DNA from: Alteromonas_E sp965248545
GTDB lineage: Bacteria > Pseudomonadota > Gammaproteobacteria > Enterobacterales > Alteromonadaceae
Direction of reading: 5' to 3'
Assembly: GCA_965248545.1 (NCBI GenBank)
Contig: OZ252110.1
Span: forward strand, 4,134,447 to 4,198,446
Length of the DNA: 64,000 bases
A program made the position numbers and the translations under genes. The notes below the pieces were generated by a model. The model did no database searches and was not told where the DNA came from. It saw only the letters and a program-made list of their open reading frames with translations. Shown here one piece after another: positions 45,818 to 54,372 of this stretch (positions within the stretch are counted from its first letter, which is position 1; each line of letters opens with the position of its first letter).

Positions 45818-46288
45818 ATGAGAATATTCGCGCTACTTTTATGCGTGACACTAATTAGAACTGTGTCAGCTCAGGAATACTGTGACAGTCAATGCCAACG
45901 ATCACTCATAGACGACTACTACAGCAAGATTAATCAAGCCGTACAGCGTCACTCAACTGAGGAACATATAGACACATTTTTAGCAACGCTACACGACGAC
46001 GTCGTTTATCTGCATGACGAATACGAAGCAGAGTTTAATAAGAGTACATGGCGGCAGGCCTTTCTTCGCCAAATGGAGCGCGGCAGTTATGCGAACACAA
46101 CGCAAGCGTCGACACTGGTAAAGTCAGTGATCCACGGGTACCAGACAGCTGCTGTTGAATTTGTTAGCCGTTACGCCGAAAACGACGATTCCGCACTGAC
46201 AGCATCACCGCCACGCCTGGCGATCTTTAAGTTCAAAGACAACAAAATAGTGTTTATTCAAGATCACTGGTACCACGCCGCAGAATAA
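45818..46288 (+). CDS. Exported NTF2/SnoaL-like protein
   Basis: 156 residues with a signal peptide (RTVSAQ-EYC). Residues 30-150 have the NTF2-like alpha+beta cone layout: helix DDYYSKINQAVQR, strands DVVYLHDEYEA, and the closing strand IVFIQDHWYHAAE. CDSQC near the mature N-terminus may form a disulfide. Such domains bind small ligands or act as isomerases/adaptors. No operon partner; a ribosome site AAGGAG lies upstream. Confidence 0.75.
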   Translation: MRIFALLLCVTLIRTVSAQEYCDSQCQRSLIDDYYSKINQAVQRHSTEEHIDTFLATLHDDVVYLHDEYEAEFNKSTWRQAFLRQMERGSYANTTQASTLVKSVIHGYQTAAVEFVSRYAENDDSALTASPPRLAIFKFKDNKIVFIQDHWYHAAE

Positions 46289-46342
46289 CACTACAAATGA
46301 GTTTCGCACTGGCAATGCGCAGTTGCTCTGACGCTATTAAAA

Positions 46343-46365
46343 TGGGACTCACTGCAAGAGTCCCA
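46343..46365 (-). terminator. Intrinsic terminator for the minus-strand XRE gene
   Basis: TGGGACTC (46343-46350) and GAGTCCCA (46358-46365) form a perfect 8-bp stem with a 7-nt loop. On the minus strand it is followed by TTTTAAT, beyond the gene ending at 46404. Confidence 0.82.
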
Positions 46366-46403
46366 CACTGTGTCAGTCAAACAGATAGGCACGCTAAATG
46401 CGG

Positions 46404-46841
46404 TTACCACATACCTTGCTTGTCGACCCAGCGTACAGCCAAAGCAAACCAAGCCACAGCAGCAGTGTACAAACCAAGCCAAGCGAACGCCGAAAAACCG
46501 GTCGGCTCGCCCCACCCACTATTAAAATAAAACGCTAGGCCACACACCAACAATAACACGATACTAATCACTGCTTGTTTACGCTCTTTAAAGCCCAACA
46601 AGCCAAACGAAACCCATGTTGGGACACCTTGCCAATCTTCAGATTTTTTATCTATCACTGTTACTCTCTCCGTTAGTTTGGAAATATCAATCTCAAAAAC
46701 AGAGGCGAGTGACTTGAGCGTTTCCGCACTAGCAGGGTTGCCTGCTTCAACTCTCTGAATCGTTCTTAAACTAAGCCCAGCCATAGTTGCTAGTTGTTCC
46801 TGTGACCAATGCTTCTCTAATCTGAGTTTTTTAACAATCAT
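46404..46841 (-). CDS. Membrane-tethered XRE-family regulator (HTH + 2TM)
   Basis: 145 residues. Residues 1-60 are a Cro/C1-type HTH (WSQEQLATMAGLSLRTIQRVEAG in two pieces). Residues about 88-140 contain two transmembrane helices (AVISIVLLLVCGLAFYF and LYTAAVAWFALAVRW). This XRE-plus-2TM form is a small membrane-bound transcription factor, presumably sensing envelope state or a membrane partner. The adjacent multi-pass protein at 46934, transcribed the same way 92 bp upstream, is a candidate partner. Confidence 0.82.
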   Translation of the reverse strand: MIVKKLRLEKHWSQEQLATMAGLSLRTIQRVEAGNPASAETLKSLASVFEIDISKLTERVTVIDKKSEDWQGVPTWVSFGLLGFKERKQAVISIVLLLVCGLAFYFNSGWGEPTGFSAFAWLGLYTAAVAWFALAVRWVDKQGMW

Positions 46842-46933
46842 AATTCCTTCACCTCTGCTGACAGAAAATTAATGTTCCGCTCTGACTGTCGGTGACGACT
46901 TCAATGCGTCAGTCATGCGACAATCGTTGAAAT

Positions 46934-47641
46934 TCAATTGGTTAGGGATTTGTTGCGCAGCTCTTTAGTAAGCACCGGCAGTGTGAGCAACGTAGTGATT
47001 TGCAGAAAAACACTCATCATTATAGGCCGTAAATCATGCGCATCAGTTGCAAAAATGACTTCCTTGAGTACCCAATAAATACACAACAAGCCGATCATCG
47101 ATAGCAGTACGCGCGCTTTCTTTACGCTATCATCAGGGTTGTTTGACACACCATTACTAAGCACTTTTCCTGACAGGACATACAGCAATCCACACGCACA
47201 TGACAAAACGCCGAGTTTCATCCAAGAGACACTGCCCTTAACGGCTGTAAAATAGGCAATAATGGCGCAAGACGTGACATAGATACCGAGCACTATTCGT
47301 TTAATCTGGGTTAATGGCAACACGCGTTTGTGTGATTTATCGTGTTCATCATTGCCACTATCGACGCTGTGTTTGAAAAACAGAATCGGCAGAATTTGAA
47401 TAGCAAAGAAAGCGCCTAACAAGGCCAACTGAAGTTGTGTGCGTACAAACAAGTCTTCGGTGAACCCCATCAGAATAATCGGGATCCCGCACACGAGGCT
47501 CAGCATGTTGAGCAACCAATATGGTGTCTTGACCGCTTCAGCAGGACTTACCGCTCGCGTTAGCATATACATAGGGATTGCCGCGTTAATCAGAAACAAC
47601 TGACAAAATGTTGATAGTTGAAATGCGTTAAAAGGCTCCAT
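46934..47641 (-). CDS. Multi-pass membrane protein of unknown function
   Basis: 235 residues, about seven transmembrane helices with a central cytoplasmic loop rich in charge (SGNDEHDKSHKR). No catalytic motif visible. The C-terminal half begins RIVLGIYVTSCAIIAYF. It is preceded by GGAG and by a spacer containing an inverted repeat (47709-47744), and followed by the XRE regulator gene. I do not recognise a family. Confidence 0.65.
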   Translation of the reverse strand: MEPFNAFQLSTFCQLFLINAAIPMYMLTRAVSPAEAVKTPYWLLNMLSLVCGIPIILMGFTEDLFVRTQLQLALLGAFFAIQILPILFFKHSVDSGNDEHDKSHKRVLPLTQIKRIVLGIYVTSCAIIAYFTAVKGSVSWMKLGVLSCACGLLYVLSGKVLSNGVSNNPDDSVKKARVLLSMIGLLCIYWVLKEVIFATDAHDLRPIMMSVFLQITTLLTLPVLTKELRNKSLTN

Positions 47642-47708
47642 AGCTCCTCCAGTCAGGTGGCTTATCGATACTGGAGTGCACTATAAGTTTGTAGAGACAC
47701 TATTCCTA

Positions 47709-47744
47709 TTGCACACCGTGCGGGTTTTATTGCACGGCGTACAA
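47709..47744. promoter_or_regulatory. 13-bp imperfect inverted repeat in a 319-bp intergenic region
   Basis: TTGCACACCGTGC (47709-47721) and GCACGGCGTACAA (47732-47744) pair at 11 of 13 positions around a 10-bp spacer. The element lies between the divergent membrane-protein gene (start 47641) and the SDR/DUF4345/AraC operon (start 47961). It looks like an operator rather than a terminator because no T-run follows. The rest of 47642-47960 shows nothing else to me. Confidence 0.5.
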
Positions 47745-47960
47745 ATTAGACAATTTGAAGCGCACCGTTAGCTGAGCGGTGTAGCGAAAAAGGTAATGTA
47801 AGATCACTGTTGGAGCCGATTAGCGACCCGCTACAGAGCGTATTTATATTCGCAAACAAGTGTACGATCTGCATTTTTATTTGTGTAGTTGAGCATTCAT
47901 CAACCCCAAAAATCACTCAATACTTAACCCACCTAAACACAACAAAGGCGTTAAGTATTT

Positions 47961-48785
47961 ATGAGTAATCCACAAATGGTGGTCGTCACCGCCCCCAATA
48001 GTAAAACCAGTAAACACCTGGTTACGCTGCTAGAAAGACATGATGTGTGCCATAGAGGAGCTTCGAGACGCTCTGTGATCGCATTTGACTGGAATGATGA
48101 GGCGACTTGGGAGCAGACTCTCAGTGCCACAACCGCTATATTCCTCGTAATTCCACCAAATCTAGCACTGACGGATTTCTCTAATCGTCTAGCATCATTT
48201 GTATCAGTGGCAAGTCGTTATTGTTTGCAGAAAATTGTACTGCTGTCCGGGCGAGGCGAAGTGGAGTCAAGAAAATGTGAACGCTTCGTACTTGACTCTG
48301 ATATACCTGCCACGGTTATCCGCTCAAGTTGGTTTAATCAAAATTTTAGCGAAGGGTTCTTTTTTGATGGTATTCGAAACGGTGAAATTTTAGTTCCTGT
48401 TAGAGGTATCAAAGAGCCATTCATCGACACGCAAGATATTGCTGAAATTGCGTTCAACGCGCTCACTCAGCCTGGACATGAAGGGCAATTGTATGAAGTG
48501 ACTGGACCAGAACTCTTGTCCTTTTCAGACATTGCGGCTCAATTTAGCGAGCAACTGAACAAACATGTAATCGCCACCTTTGTCCCCTTGCACCAGTATT
48601 TGAATGAGTTAAAGCGGATGAATGCGCCTCAGGAAGATATTGAAATGACGCGTTTTTTGTTTGCTGACTTGCTTGATGGTCGGAATGAATACATCACGGA
48701 TGGCGTAGCACAAGCGCTTGGCAGACAACCCAGATCGTTCTCGACATTTATTCAAAGTGCAAAGCAATCTGGTGTGTGGGCATAA
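47961..48785 (+). CDS. NmrA-like atypical SDR with a degenerate nucleotide-binding loop
   Basis: 274 residues. Later regions follow NmrA/SDRa5-type NAD(P)H-binding proteins: VIRSSWFNQNFSEGFFFDG, FIDTQDIAEIAFNALTQPGHEG and YEVTGPELLSFSDIAAQFS. The N-terminal Rossmann loop, normally TGATGxTG, reads TAPNSKTSKH here: all three Gly are replaced. Cofactor binding may therefore be altered or lost, as in regulatory NmrA proteins. It leads a three-gene operon with DUF4345 (24 bp) and an AraC regulator. Confidence 0.82.
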   Translation: MSNPQMVVVTAPNSKTSKHLVTLLERHDVCHRGASRRSVIAFDWNDEATWEQTLSATTAIFLVIPPNLALTDFSNRLASFVSVASRYCLQKIVLLSGRGEVESRKCERFVLDSDIPATVIRSSWFNQNFSEGFFFDGIRNGEILVPVRGIKEPFIDTQDIAEIAFNALTQPGHEGQLYEVTGPELLSFSDIAAQFSEQLNKHVIATFVPLHQYLNELKRMNAPQEDIEMTRFLFADLLDGRNEYITDGVAQALGRQPRSFSTFIQSAKQSGVWA

Positions 48786-48809
48786 CATTTTACCTAAGAG
48801 GCATTTACT

Positions 48810-49220
48810 ATGAAGATCACTACACAAAAAACAACGCTATTTGTTGCAGGACTTTTGTTAGTCGTAATCGGCGGTTTCATCGCCCTTACCCCGAGCCTTT
48901 ACTTGGCCCAGTTTTCCTCAACATTCGAGCCCAGCATTGATATGTTGAGTGAGTTGCGGGGCATGGGGGGATCATTGTTCATCTTCGGCTCATTCATTCT
49001 CATGGGGGCATTTGTGAAGTCGTTAGAAAAAACCGCTATGATCGTCGCAGGCTTAATTTTCTGCGCTTTTACAACCTTCAGGCTATTAGGTATTGTGGCT
49101 GATGGAATGCCCGGTCAGGGCATTGTGATTGCGCTGTCGATTGAGGTGGTATTTGCAGCGACTGTATTGTGGATGCTGACAGCAACATTTCGCAAGGCAA
49201 CCAACGCAAATCGGGCATAA
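48810..49220 (+). CDS. DUF4345 membrane protein
   Basis: 136 residues with four transmembrane helices (about 8-28, 50-70, 75-95, 103-125). DUF4345 pattern: LRGMGGSLFIFGSFILMGAF and LLGIVADGMPGQGI. Function unknown; these proteins often accompany SDR or AraC genes. It sits between the SDR and AraC genes with short gaps and RBS AAGAGG upstream. Confidence 0.85.
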   Translation: MKITTQKTTLFVAGLLLVVIGGFIALTPSLYLAQFSSTFEPSIDMLSELRGMGGSLFIFGSFILMGAFVKSLEKTAMIVAGLIFCAFTTFRLLGIVADGMPGQGIVIALSIEVVFAATVLWMLTATFRKATNANRA

Positions 49221-49246
49221 ACCAACAGTGTTTCACTGGAGCGGCA

Positions 49247-50176
49247 ATGAAAAATCACAGCTACGATGAGATCCTGCATTATTTGAAGCTAGAGAGTATC
49301 TACTACAGTCGTTCCGTGCTGGGTGGTATAGACTGGGGTATTGATGTGCCGGCATATGAGGGTACGAGCATGTTCCATGTTGTAGTAAGTGGCTCATGTG
49401 TCGTAGCGATCAATAACCAAAGCCTGACAATGAACGCTGGGGATGTAGTGTTTATCCCCCGCGCATGCGGGCATTCAGTTAAAGCGCAGCCCGCAGCACA
49501 AGCGGTCGACTTGTACTCGCTACCGGTAAACAAAGTCAGTGATTTCTATGAAACACTTAATCTCAATCCTGAGCAGCCCGAGAAAACCGTTGTGCTATGT
49601 GGCGTTGTCCAAATTAGTCATCCTTCGGGTGAGATGCTCATTCGCGAAATGCCTGATGTTGTGCATGTGCAGCGTAAACAACACATGTTTAAATCGGTGA
49701 TGGAAGACATCGTCAATTTGGTATTCCACGAAGCGAGAGGTGAATTTTTAGGTGGCGAGGAAGTCATAACCCGACTCGTCGACATCCTGATGATTCAAAC
49801 AATACGACACTGGGTTGATATGGCTGACAGCGACAAGGGCTGCTGGCTGCATGCACTCAAAGATGTAAAGATCGGCAAAGCACTTGCGTTAATCCACGCT
49901 ACAACTGAGAAATCCTGGACCATTGAATCGCTCGGTCGCGAAGTGGGTATGTCGCGGACCGCATTTGCCAACCGATTTACCGAGCTGGTCGGCGAATCGC
50001 CCATGAGTTACCTTAAAAATTGGCGGATGAATCTCGCCGTCCAGCGGGTTAAAAGTGGTGACAAGTTAGATTTGGATTTTATCGACAGCTTGGGCTACAA
50101 ATCTGAGGCTGCATTTCGTCGAGCGTTTAAGAAAACAACTGGCTCGACGATTTCAGAAATGCGACGTCAAGGCTGA
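49247..50176 (+). CDS. AraC-family regulator with N-terminal cupin
   Basis: About 309 residues from an ATG at 49247 (GGAG 6 bp upstream). Residues about 20-190 form a Cupin_6 sensor (FHVVVSGSCVVAI; GDVVFIPRACGHSV). Residues about 205-305 are the AraC HTH (SWTIESLGREVGMSRTAF; IDSLGYKSEAAFRRAFKK). It is last in the SDR/DUF4345 operon and probably autoregulates it. Ligand unknown. Confidence 0.9.
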   Translation: MKNHSYDEILHYLKLESIYYSRSVLGGIDWGIDVPAYEGTSMFHVVVSGSCVVAINNQSLTMNAGDVVFIPRACGHSVKAQPAAQAVDLYSLPVNKVSDFYETLNLNPEQPEKTVVLCGVVQISHPSGEMLIREMPDVVHVQRKQHMFKSVMEDIVNLVFHEARGEFLGGEEVITRLVDILMIQTIRHWVDMADSDKGCWLHALKDVKIGKALALIHATTEKSWTIESLGREVGMSRTAFANRFTELVGESPMSYLKNWRMNLAVQRVKSGDKLDLDFIDSLGYKSEAAFRRAFKKTTGSTISEMRRQG

Positions 50177-50210
50177 CTTAGTATGGCGAAACAAAAATGT
50201 GTAATTGAGG

Positions 50211-50230
50211 CTGGCGCTATTAAGCGCCAG
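50211..50230. terminator. Hairpin between converging AraC and chemoreceptor genes
   Basis: CTGGCGC (50211-50217) and GCGCCAG (50224-50230) pair perfectly around a 6-nt loop. No clear U-run on either side, so it may be a weak or factor-aided terminator. Confidence 0.55.
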
Positions 50231-50259
50231 TACCTTGAAGAACCCGTCGAATTAGCGCG

Positions 50260-52251
50260 TTAAACCTTCAACCTATCGATCACTTGCGCTAAGTCTTTGG
50301 ACAGTTCACTCAATTGCTGAATAGATACGGATACGGCCATGCGGTCGTCAGCGGTTCGATCCGCAAATTGCTTAACCTTCTCAATACTTTGGGCGACCTC
50401 ATCGGTCAAATCAGCTTGCGTGGTATTTTCTTGCCTGATCCCCTGCATGCGTTCGCCTATATCGTTCATGCTCAGCGTCACAGAATCCAGTGTACGTGTA
50501 AGCTCACTGACCTGATTAGCCCCTTTGTCCGCTTGTTCATTACTGACTTTCATCGTTGAGCTTGCCTCATGCGAAGTGTCCTGCAAGCGAGTAATAATTT
50601 CTTGAATATGTTGAGTGGATTCTTGGGTTCGACTGGCCAGTGTCCTTACTTCATCGGCCACCACTGCGAAGCCTCTACCCTGCTCTCCGGCTCTGGCGGC
50701 TTCAATAGCAGCATTTAAGGCGAGTAAGTTCGTTTGCTCGGCAATTTGGCTAATCACGTCCAGTACTTCACCAATTCGGTCAGACTCTTGTTCGAGCTGA
50801 CTCACAATGGAGGAGGCCGAACTGATATTCCCTGATAGCGCTTGAATTTCTTTTGAGGCTGAATTCAGCGCAAGATTGCCGCCGTTCATATCGGACTTGG
50901 CGGCATCCGCTAGATTCGTGACATCAGCCGTATTCCCGGCCACACGGCGACTTGTATCAGCTAATTGCTGACTGGCGGCAGCAACAGAATCTATTTGCTG
51001 TTTTTCTTGATCAGATAACTCTGAAGAATGAGCGGTAAGATCCATAACGCTATTGGTTGTGCGACTTACTTCCACGGTTATCGCTTTTGTTTGTTTGACC
51101 AACGAGTGAACTTTTTCCACAAAAACGTTGAATTCATTGGCTAACTGTCCGATTTCATCCACTCGATCCACATCGATCCTGCGAGTTAGATCACCCTCAC
51201 CTTGCGAAATGTCTCGCATCGTGACCAACATTGAGGTGAGTGGTCGTAAAACCGGGCGGATTACAACCATAATGACAATCGCGAGGACCACTAGCACTAA
51301 CAGTAGGTTGACCGCAGTCATAAACGCCGCTTGATTGACCGGCTCATCAACCACAGAATCAGGGATCATGAATCCAAGCTTCCAATTGACTGCTGGATAA
51401 TCGTCTGCCACTGCATCAAAGATTAATCGATAATGTTGCCCTTTCCAATGAACATCGGCTTCGCCACTCTCAGCCGAGGCAACATAGGATTGCAACGCGG
51501 TAAAACCTTCACTCTCTGGAAACTGCTTATCAACCTCAGACAATAGTGATCCCGGTGGAAACGCTTCATTAAACCCAGGGAAATAGACCAGAACGCCCTT
51601 GTCAGTCACCAAGAACGCTTCTCCGACGTTTTCATATTTAATCTGGCTCAGCATGTCACCGATTGTGGTGATCAAAATATCCATGCCACCGATGCCGATA
51701 AAACGCCCATCGCGTTCCACTACTGTTTTGACCGTCGCCGAGATTGACCCGTCGTTTAAGTCAACAGCTGGATCCGTGACATACAAGCCATCAGCATTAA
51801 TCGCCTCTTGCCACCAAGGACGCTTATTGGTGTAGTAACTATCGCTGTCATATCGGCCATTTAAGTCAAAGTACTCAAACGTGTTGGCTGAACCAAAAAA
51901 GATACTCTTGATGGCGCGATCATTGTCAGAAAAAAATCGAAAGTACTCAGTTACGTCCTGGTATTGTTCAATGCCAGCAATATCACCACCGCGATCGTCA
52001 TAGCGCTCAAACCAGTCAAGCACTTGTGGATTGGAGAAAATGCTGTGGATCAATTGACCTTTGGCATGGAAGAAGCCTTGGACTTCGGTCGCGCGAAGCT
52101 TAACGAGGTTCGCGACATCGCGCTGAACACGCTGCTCTGTAGCATCCCTAACTTGGCTGACTTGCCATATTCCGTATAACAAAAACAGCGCTGCCATACT
52201 CGACAACACCATCACGACTAACTGACGACCAACGGATGCTCGATACCACAT
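50260..52251 (-). CDS. Methyl-accepting chemotaxis protein (dCache type)
   Basis: 663 residues. TM1 about 10-30, a periplasmic dCache ligand domain about 35-305 (YYTNKRPWWQEAI; GMDILITTIGDML), TM2 about 312-335, HAMP (RPLTSMLVTMRDISQGEGDLTRR in parts), and a signalling domain with the hairpin tip EQTNLLALNAAIEAARAGEQ. It lacks a C-terminal CheR-binding pentapeptide; it ends DRLKV. The WWQEA pattern is seen in Cache domains, some of which bind amino acids, but the ligand is not determinable here. No che genes are nearby. Confidence 0.93.
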   Translation of the reverse strand: MWYRASVGRQLVVMVLSSMAALFLLYGIWQVSQVRDATEQRVQRDVANLVKLRATEVQGFFHAKGQLIHSIFSNPQVLDWFERYDDRGGDIAGIEQYQDVTEYFRFFSDNDRAIKSIFFGSANTFEYFDLNGRYDSDSYYTNKRPWWQEAINADGLYVTDPAVDLNDGSISATVKTVVERDGRFIGIGGMDILITTIGDMLSQIKYENVGEAFLVTDKGVLVYFPGFNEAFPPGSLLSEVDKQFPESEGFTALQSYVASAESGEADVHWKGQHYRLIFDAVADDYPAVNWKLGFMIPDSVVDEPVNQAAFMTAVNLLLVLVVLAIVIMVVIRPVLRPLTSMLVTMRDISQGEGDLTRRIDVDRVDEIGQLANEFNVFVEKVHSLVKQTKAITVEVSRTTNSVMDLTAHSSELSDQEKQQIDSVAAASQQLADTSRRVAGNTADVTNLADAAKSDMNGGNLALNSASKEIQALSGNISSASSIVSQLEQESDRIGEVLDVISQIAEQTNLLALNAAIEAARAGEQGRGFAVVADEVRTLASRTQESTQHIQEIITRLQDTSHEASSTMKVSNEQADKGANQVSELTRTLDSVTLSMNDIGERMQGIRQENTTQADLTDEVAQSIEKVKQFADRTADDRMAVSVSIQQLSELSKDLAQVIDRLKV

Positions 52252-52386
52252 AGTGTAGATTCCTCTTAGCGGGACTTTGTTACAACTTACACTGAAATGG
52301 TTGATGCTTCTATAGTTTTACGCGTCAGTTCACTCCTCATCCAATTGAGATATACCCACTGTGAAAGTCTCTTGAGATTCCATGCG

Positions 52387-52599
52387 CTAAGCTTTGGCCA
52401 CCAATACCGCAACATCGTCTAAATGCTCTGCACTTCCGCCAGCGGAATAGGCATCGTAATGAAAACTCGTGACGCTATCTTTCGTTATATTGTTGGCGTC
52501 ATAACCCTGTGCAACTAAATCTGCAAATGCTTCCGCTACTTTGCGGTTATCTTCATCTGCATTACCTGTCAATTTGACGACCTTGATCTTCATCTTCAT
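52387..52599 (-). CDS. Small soluble protein of unknown function
   Basis: About 70 residues from an ATG at 52599 (AAGGA 9 bp upstream). Begins MKMKIKVVKLTGNADEDNRK, mixed alpha/beta composition, no signal. It starts 24 bp after the lipoprotein gene at 52624 in the same direction, so probably co-expressed. No family recognised. Confidence 0.6.
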   Translation of the reverse strand: MKMKIKVVKLTGNADEDNRKVAEAFADLVAQGYDANNITKDSVTSFHYDAYSAGGSAEHLDDVAVLVAKA

Positions 52600-52623
52600 A
52601 GTCAACTGTCCTTATCTCTAAAT

Positions 52624-53502
52624 TTATTTAAACGACGCTTCAACCAACGCATCGAGTGGTGCTCTCTCTCCATCTCGAGGGTCTGTCTCGGCTATTCGAG
52701 TCACCGCGGCTTTGAGTTTTGGTAAATCGCTCCCAGCTTTGTTTAGATCATCGATTAATCCCAATTTTGGATATTCAGTTTTCATAGTGCTGCTAACCAA
52801 GGTAACTTTTGCAGTATCCACGGTATCGCTGGGGGCTAACTTTTCCATGACCTCTCCCACTAAGACCATTCTTCTATTGTGTTTTTGTTGGGCGTTAGCC
52901 AGAATTTCTTTCGCCTCTTTTTCGGTTAAATTAAACGACTCAGCCATAATTTCTTCTGCAGTACGTTCCTTTGTAGCATTTCCACTTTGAACCGACACAA
53001 TTGCTGCACCACCTTCCTTGGCGAGATTTTGTGCGGCTAAACCCGTGGCAAAATACTGTGCGATTCCACCTGATGCTTGTGCTGAAGCATTGGCAAGGGC
53101 TTGCGCTTCCTCTGCCCCTTCTCCAGGGGTACTTACCTCCGACGTAGCGCCGCCACCAAATTCGGCGCCAAAAGAAGCAAGCACAGAGTAAGCATCGGTT
53201 TTATCCGTAGACTGGAATTTACAATCAACAACGGGATCCGTTTTAACACATGTCGCAGGTATCCAATTGCCATTTGCGTCCTTCATATTGGCTAGCAAGG
53301 GTAACCAAACAGCCTCCGTCCGTTTATAACCTACTGTTACTTCGGGCACTTGCGTTGTAGAAGATACACCGACATCGATAGCGAATTTAGTTTCCGTGCC
53401 AAAAACTAGTGTGTTGCTATGATCTGGCATTGCTGTGCAACCAGAAAGTATCATCAAACCTATAAGGCTAATCCCTAAGCGCTGGGCTTCAATGCGAGAC
53501 AT
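52624..53502 (-). CDS. Lipoprotein of unknown function with Ala/Gly-rich helical middle
   Basis: 292 residues with lipobox ILSGCTA (Cys about 22). The first half has a beta-strand pattern ending TVGYKRTEAVWLPLL. The middle is Ala/Gly-rich (ANASAQASGGIAQYFATGLA) and then highly charged helical (EIMAESFNLTEKEAKEIL). GGAG lies 7 bp before the ATG. It overlaps the preceding lipoprotein gene by 28 bp, so they are translationally linked. No family recognised. Confidence 0.75.
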   Translation of the reverse strand: MSRIEAQRLGISLIGLMILSGCTAMPDHSNTLVFGTETKFAIDVGVSSTTQVPEVTVGYKRTEAVWLPLLANMKDANGNWIPATCVKTDPVVDCKFQSTDKTDAYSVLASFGAEFGGGATSEVSTPGEGAEEAQALANASAQASGGIAQYFATGLAAQNLAKEGGAAIVSVQSGNATKERTAEEIMAESFNLTEKEAKEILANAQQKHNRRMVLVGEVMEKLAPSDTVDTAKVTLVSSTMKTEYPKLGLIDDLNKAGSDLPKLKAAVTRIAETDPRDGERAPLDALVEASFK

Positions 53503-54170
53503 ATGTATTCTCCGTTGTCAAAAGTTAGGTTCTGCTTGTAGAAGTCGTAATCATTTTTTGTGCTGGCTACGAGTAGAAGTAAGCACTCTTCTCCGCTCGA
53601 AATCACGGATTGTTGACGTTGGCCCAGCCCCCATGAGGGACCAAGCTCCAGGCCATAAAAATCTTTTTCATAGGACATTATGTTTTTATCAGGCGGAAAG
53701 GTTGGCGATTGCGTGACACTTAAAACGCCAATTTGTAATGAATTCACTCCTGTCGACGGTGTCAGTCCCTTATCTTGAAAAGTTTGTGCTTCCGCCTTAC
53801 AGGTGTCACCTAGTTGCAAGCCGTTAACAATCTCGACAAGCCGCTTTCGGTCTGTATTCTCATCGGTTAAAACCAGTGAGCGACAACCAAAAAATACGCG
53901 GTTCCTGGTCTTATTTTTGTAACCAATCGTCAGAGACCCATCCGCGAAAACCCCTACGACTGTAGCGTTTTGTAAATCGATAAAAGTTTGTTTTTCGGGA
54001 TTATCAAGCACATGATTCACACCAAAACTCGTGAGCGTGATCCTCCCATCGCCATGCACAGATGCTGTGACACAACCACTTAGGTAAAGAACAAACACCA
54101 TTGTGCAAAGCGCTTTGAGTGAAGACAAAACCCAGAGTGAAGAAAATCGTTTTGAGAACAGACGAGACAT
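53475..54170 (-). CDS. Lipoprotein of unknown function
   Basis: 231 residues. Signal with lipobox YLSGCVT. Like its partner downstream it carries a V-x-x-x-x-x-L-T-I-GYK segment (VFADGSLTIGYKNKT; partner VPEVTVGYKRTE), followed by FFGC and several Cys (about five in the mature part). This hints at a shared strand module. AGGGA lies upstream. Overlaps the next gene by 28 bp. Function unknown. Confidence 0.75.
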   Translation of the reverse strand: MSRLFSKRFSSLWVLSSLKALCTMVFVLYLSGCVTASVHGDGRITLTSFGVNHVLDNPEKQTFIDLQNATVVGVFADGSLTIGYKNKTRNRVFFGCRSLVLTDENTDRKRLVEIVNGLQLGDTCKAEAQTFQDKGLTPSTGVNSLQIGVLSVTQSPTFPPDKNIMSYEKDFYGLELGPSWGLGQRQQSVISSGEECLLLLVASTKNDYDFYKQNLTFDNGEYICLALKPSA

Positions 54171-54200
54171 GCTAATTCCCTGCTTATGCGCCTTGAAATA

Positions 54201-54223
54201 GCCTTCTGCTTAAATCAGAAGGC
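54201..54223. terminator. Hairpin upstream of the lipoprotein pair
   Basis: GCCTTCTG (54201-54208) and CAGAAGGC (54216-54223) pair perfectly around 7 nt. It lies 150 bp beyond the stop of the ankyrin-like gene and 30 bp before the lipoprotein start. It may be a terminator for the former or a leader element for the latter. Confidence 0.6.
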
Positions 54224-54372
54224 GTCCTTTTCCTTGAACAAAATATAGACGATTAAAAGTAAGTTTCAATTCTTTCTGTAGTTACAGATTAACTATCTAC
54301 ATCAACTGTTTTCCGCAGCAATGATTGATTACTCTGCAATCCGTGATCAAGATACTTAACGACTATACATAT

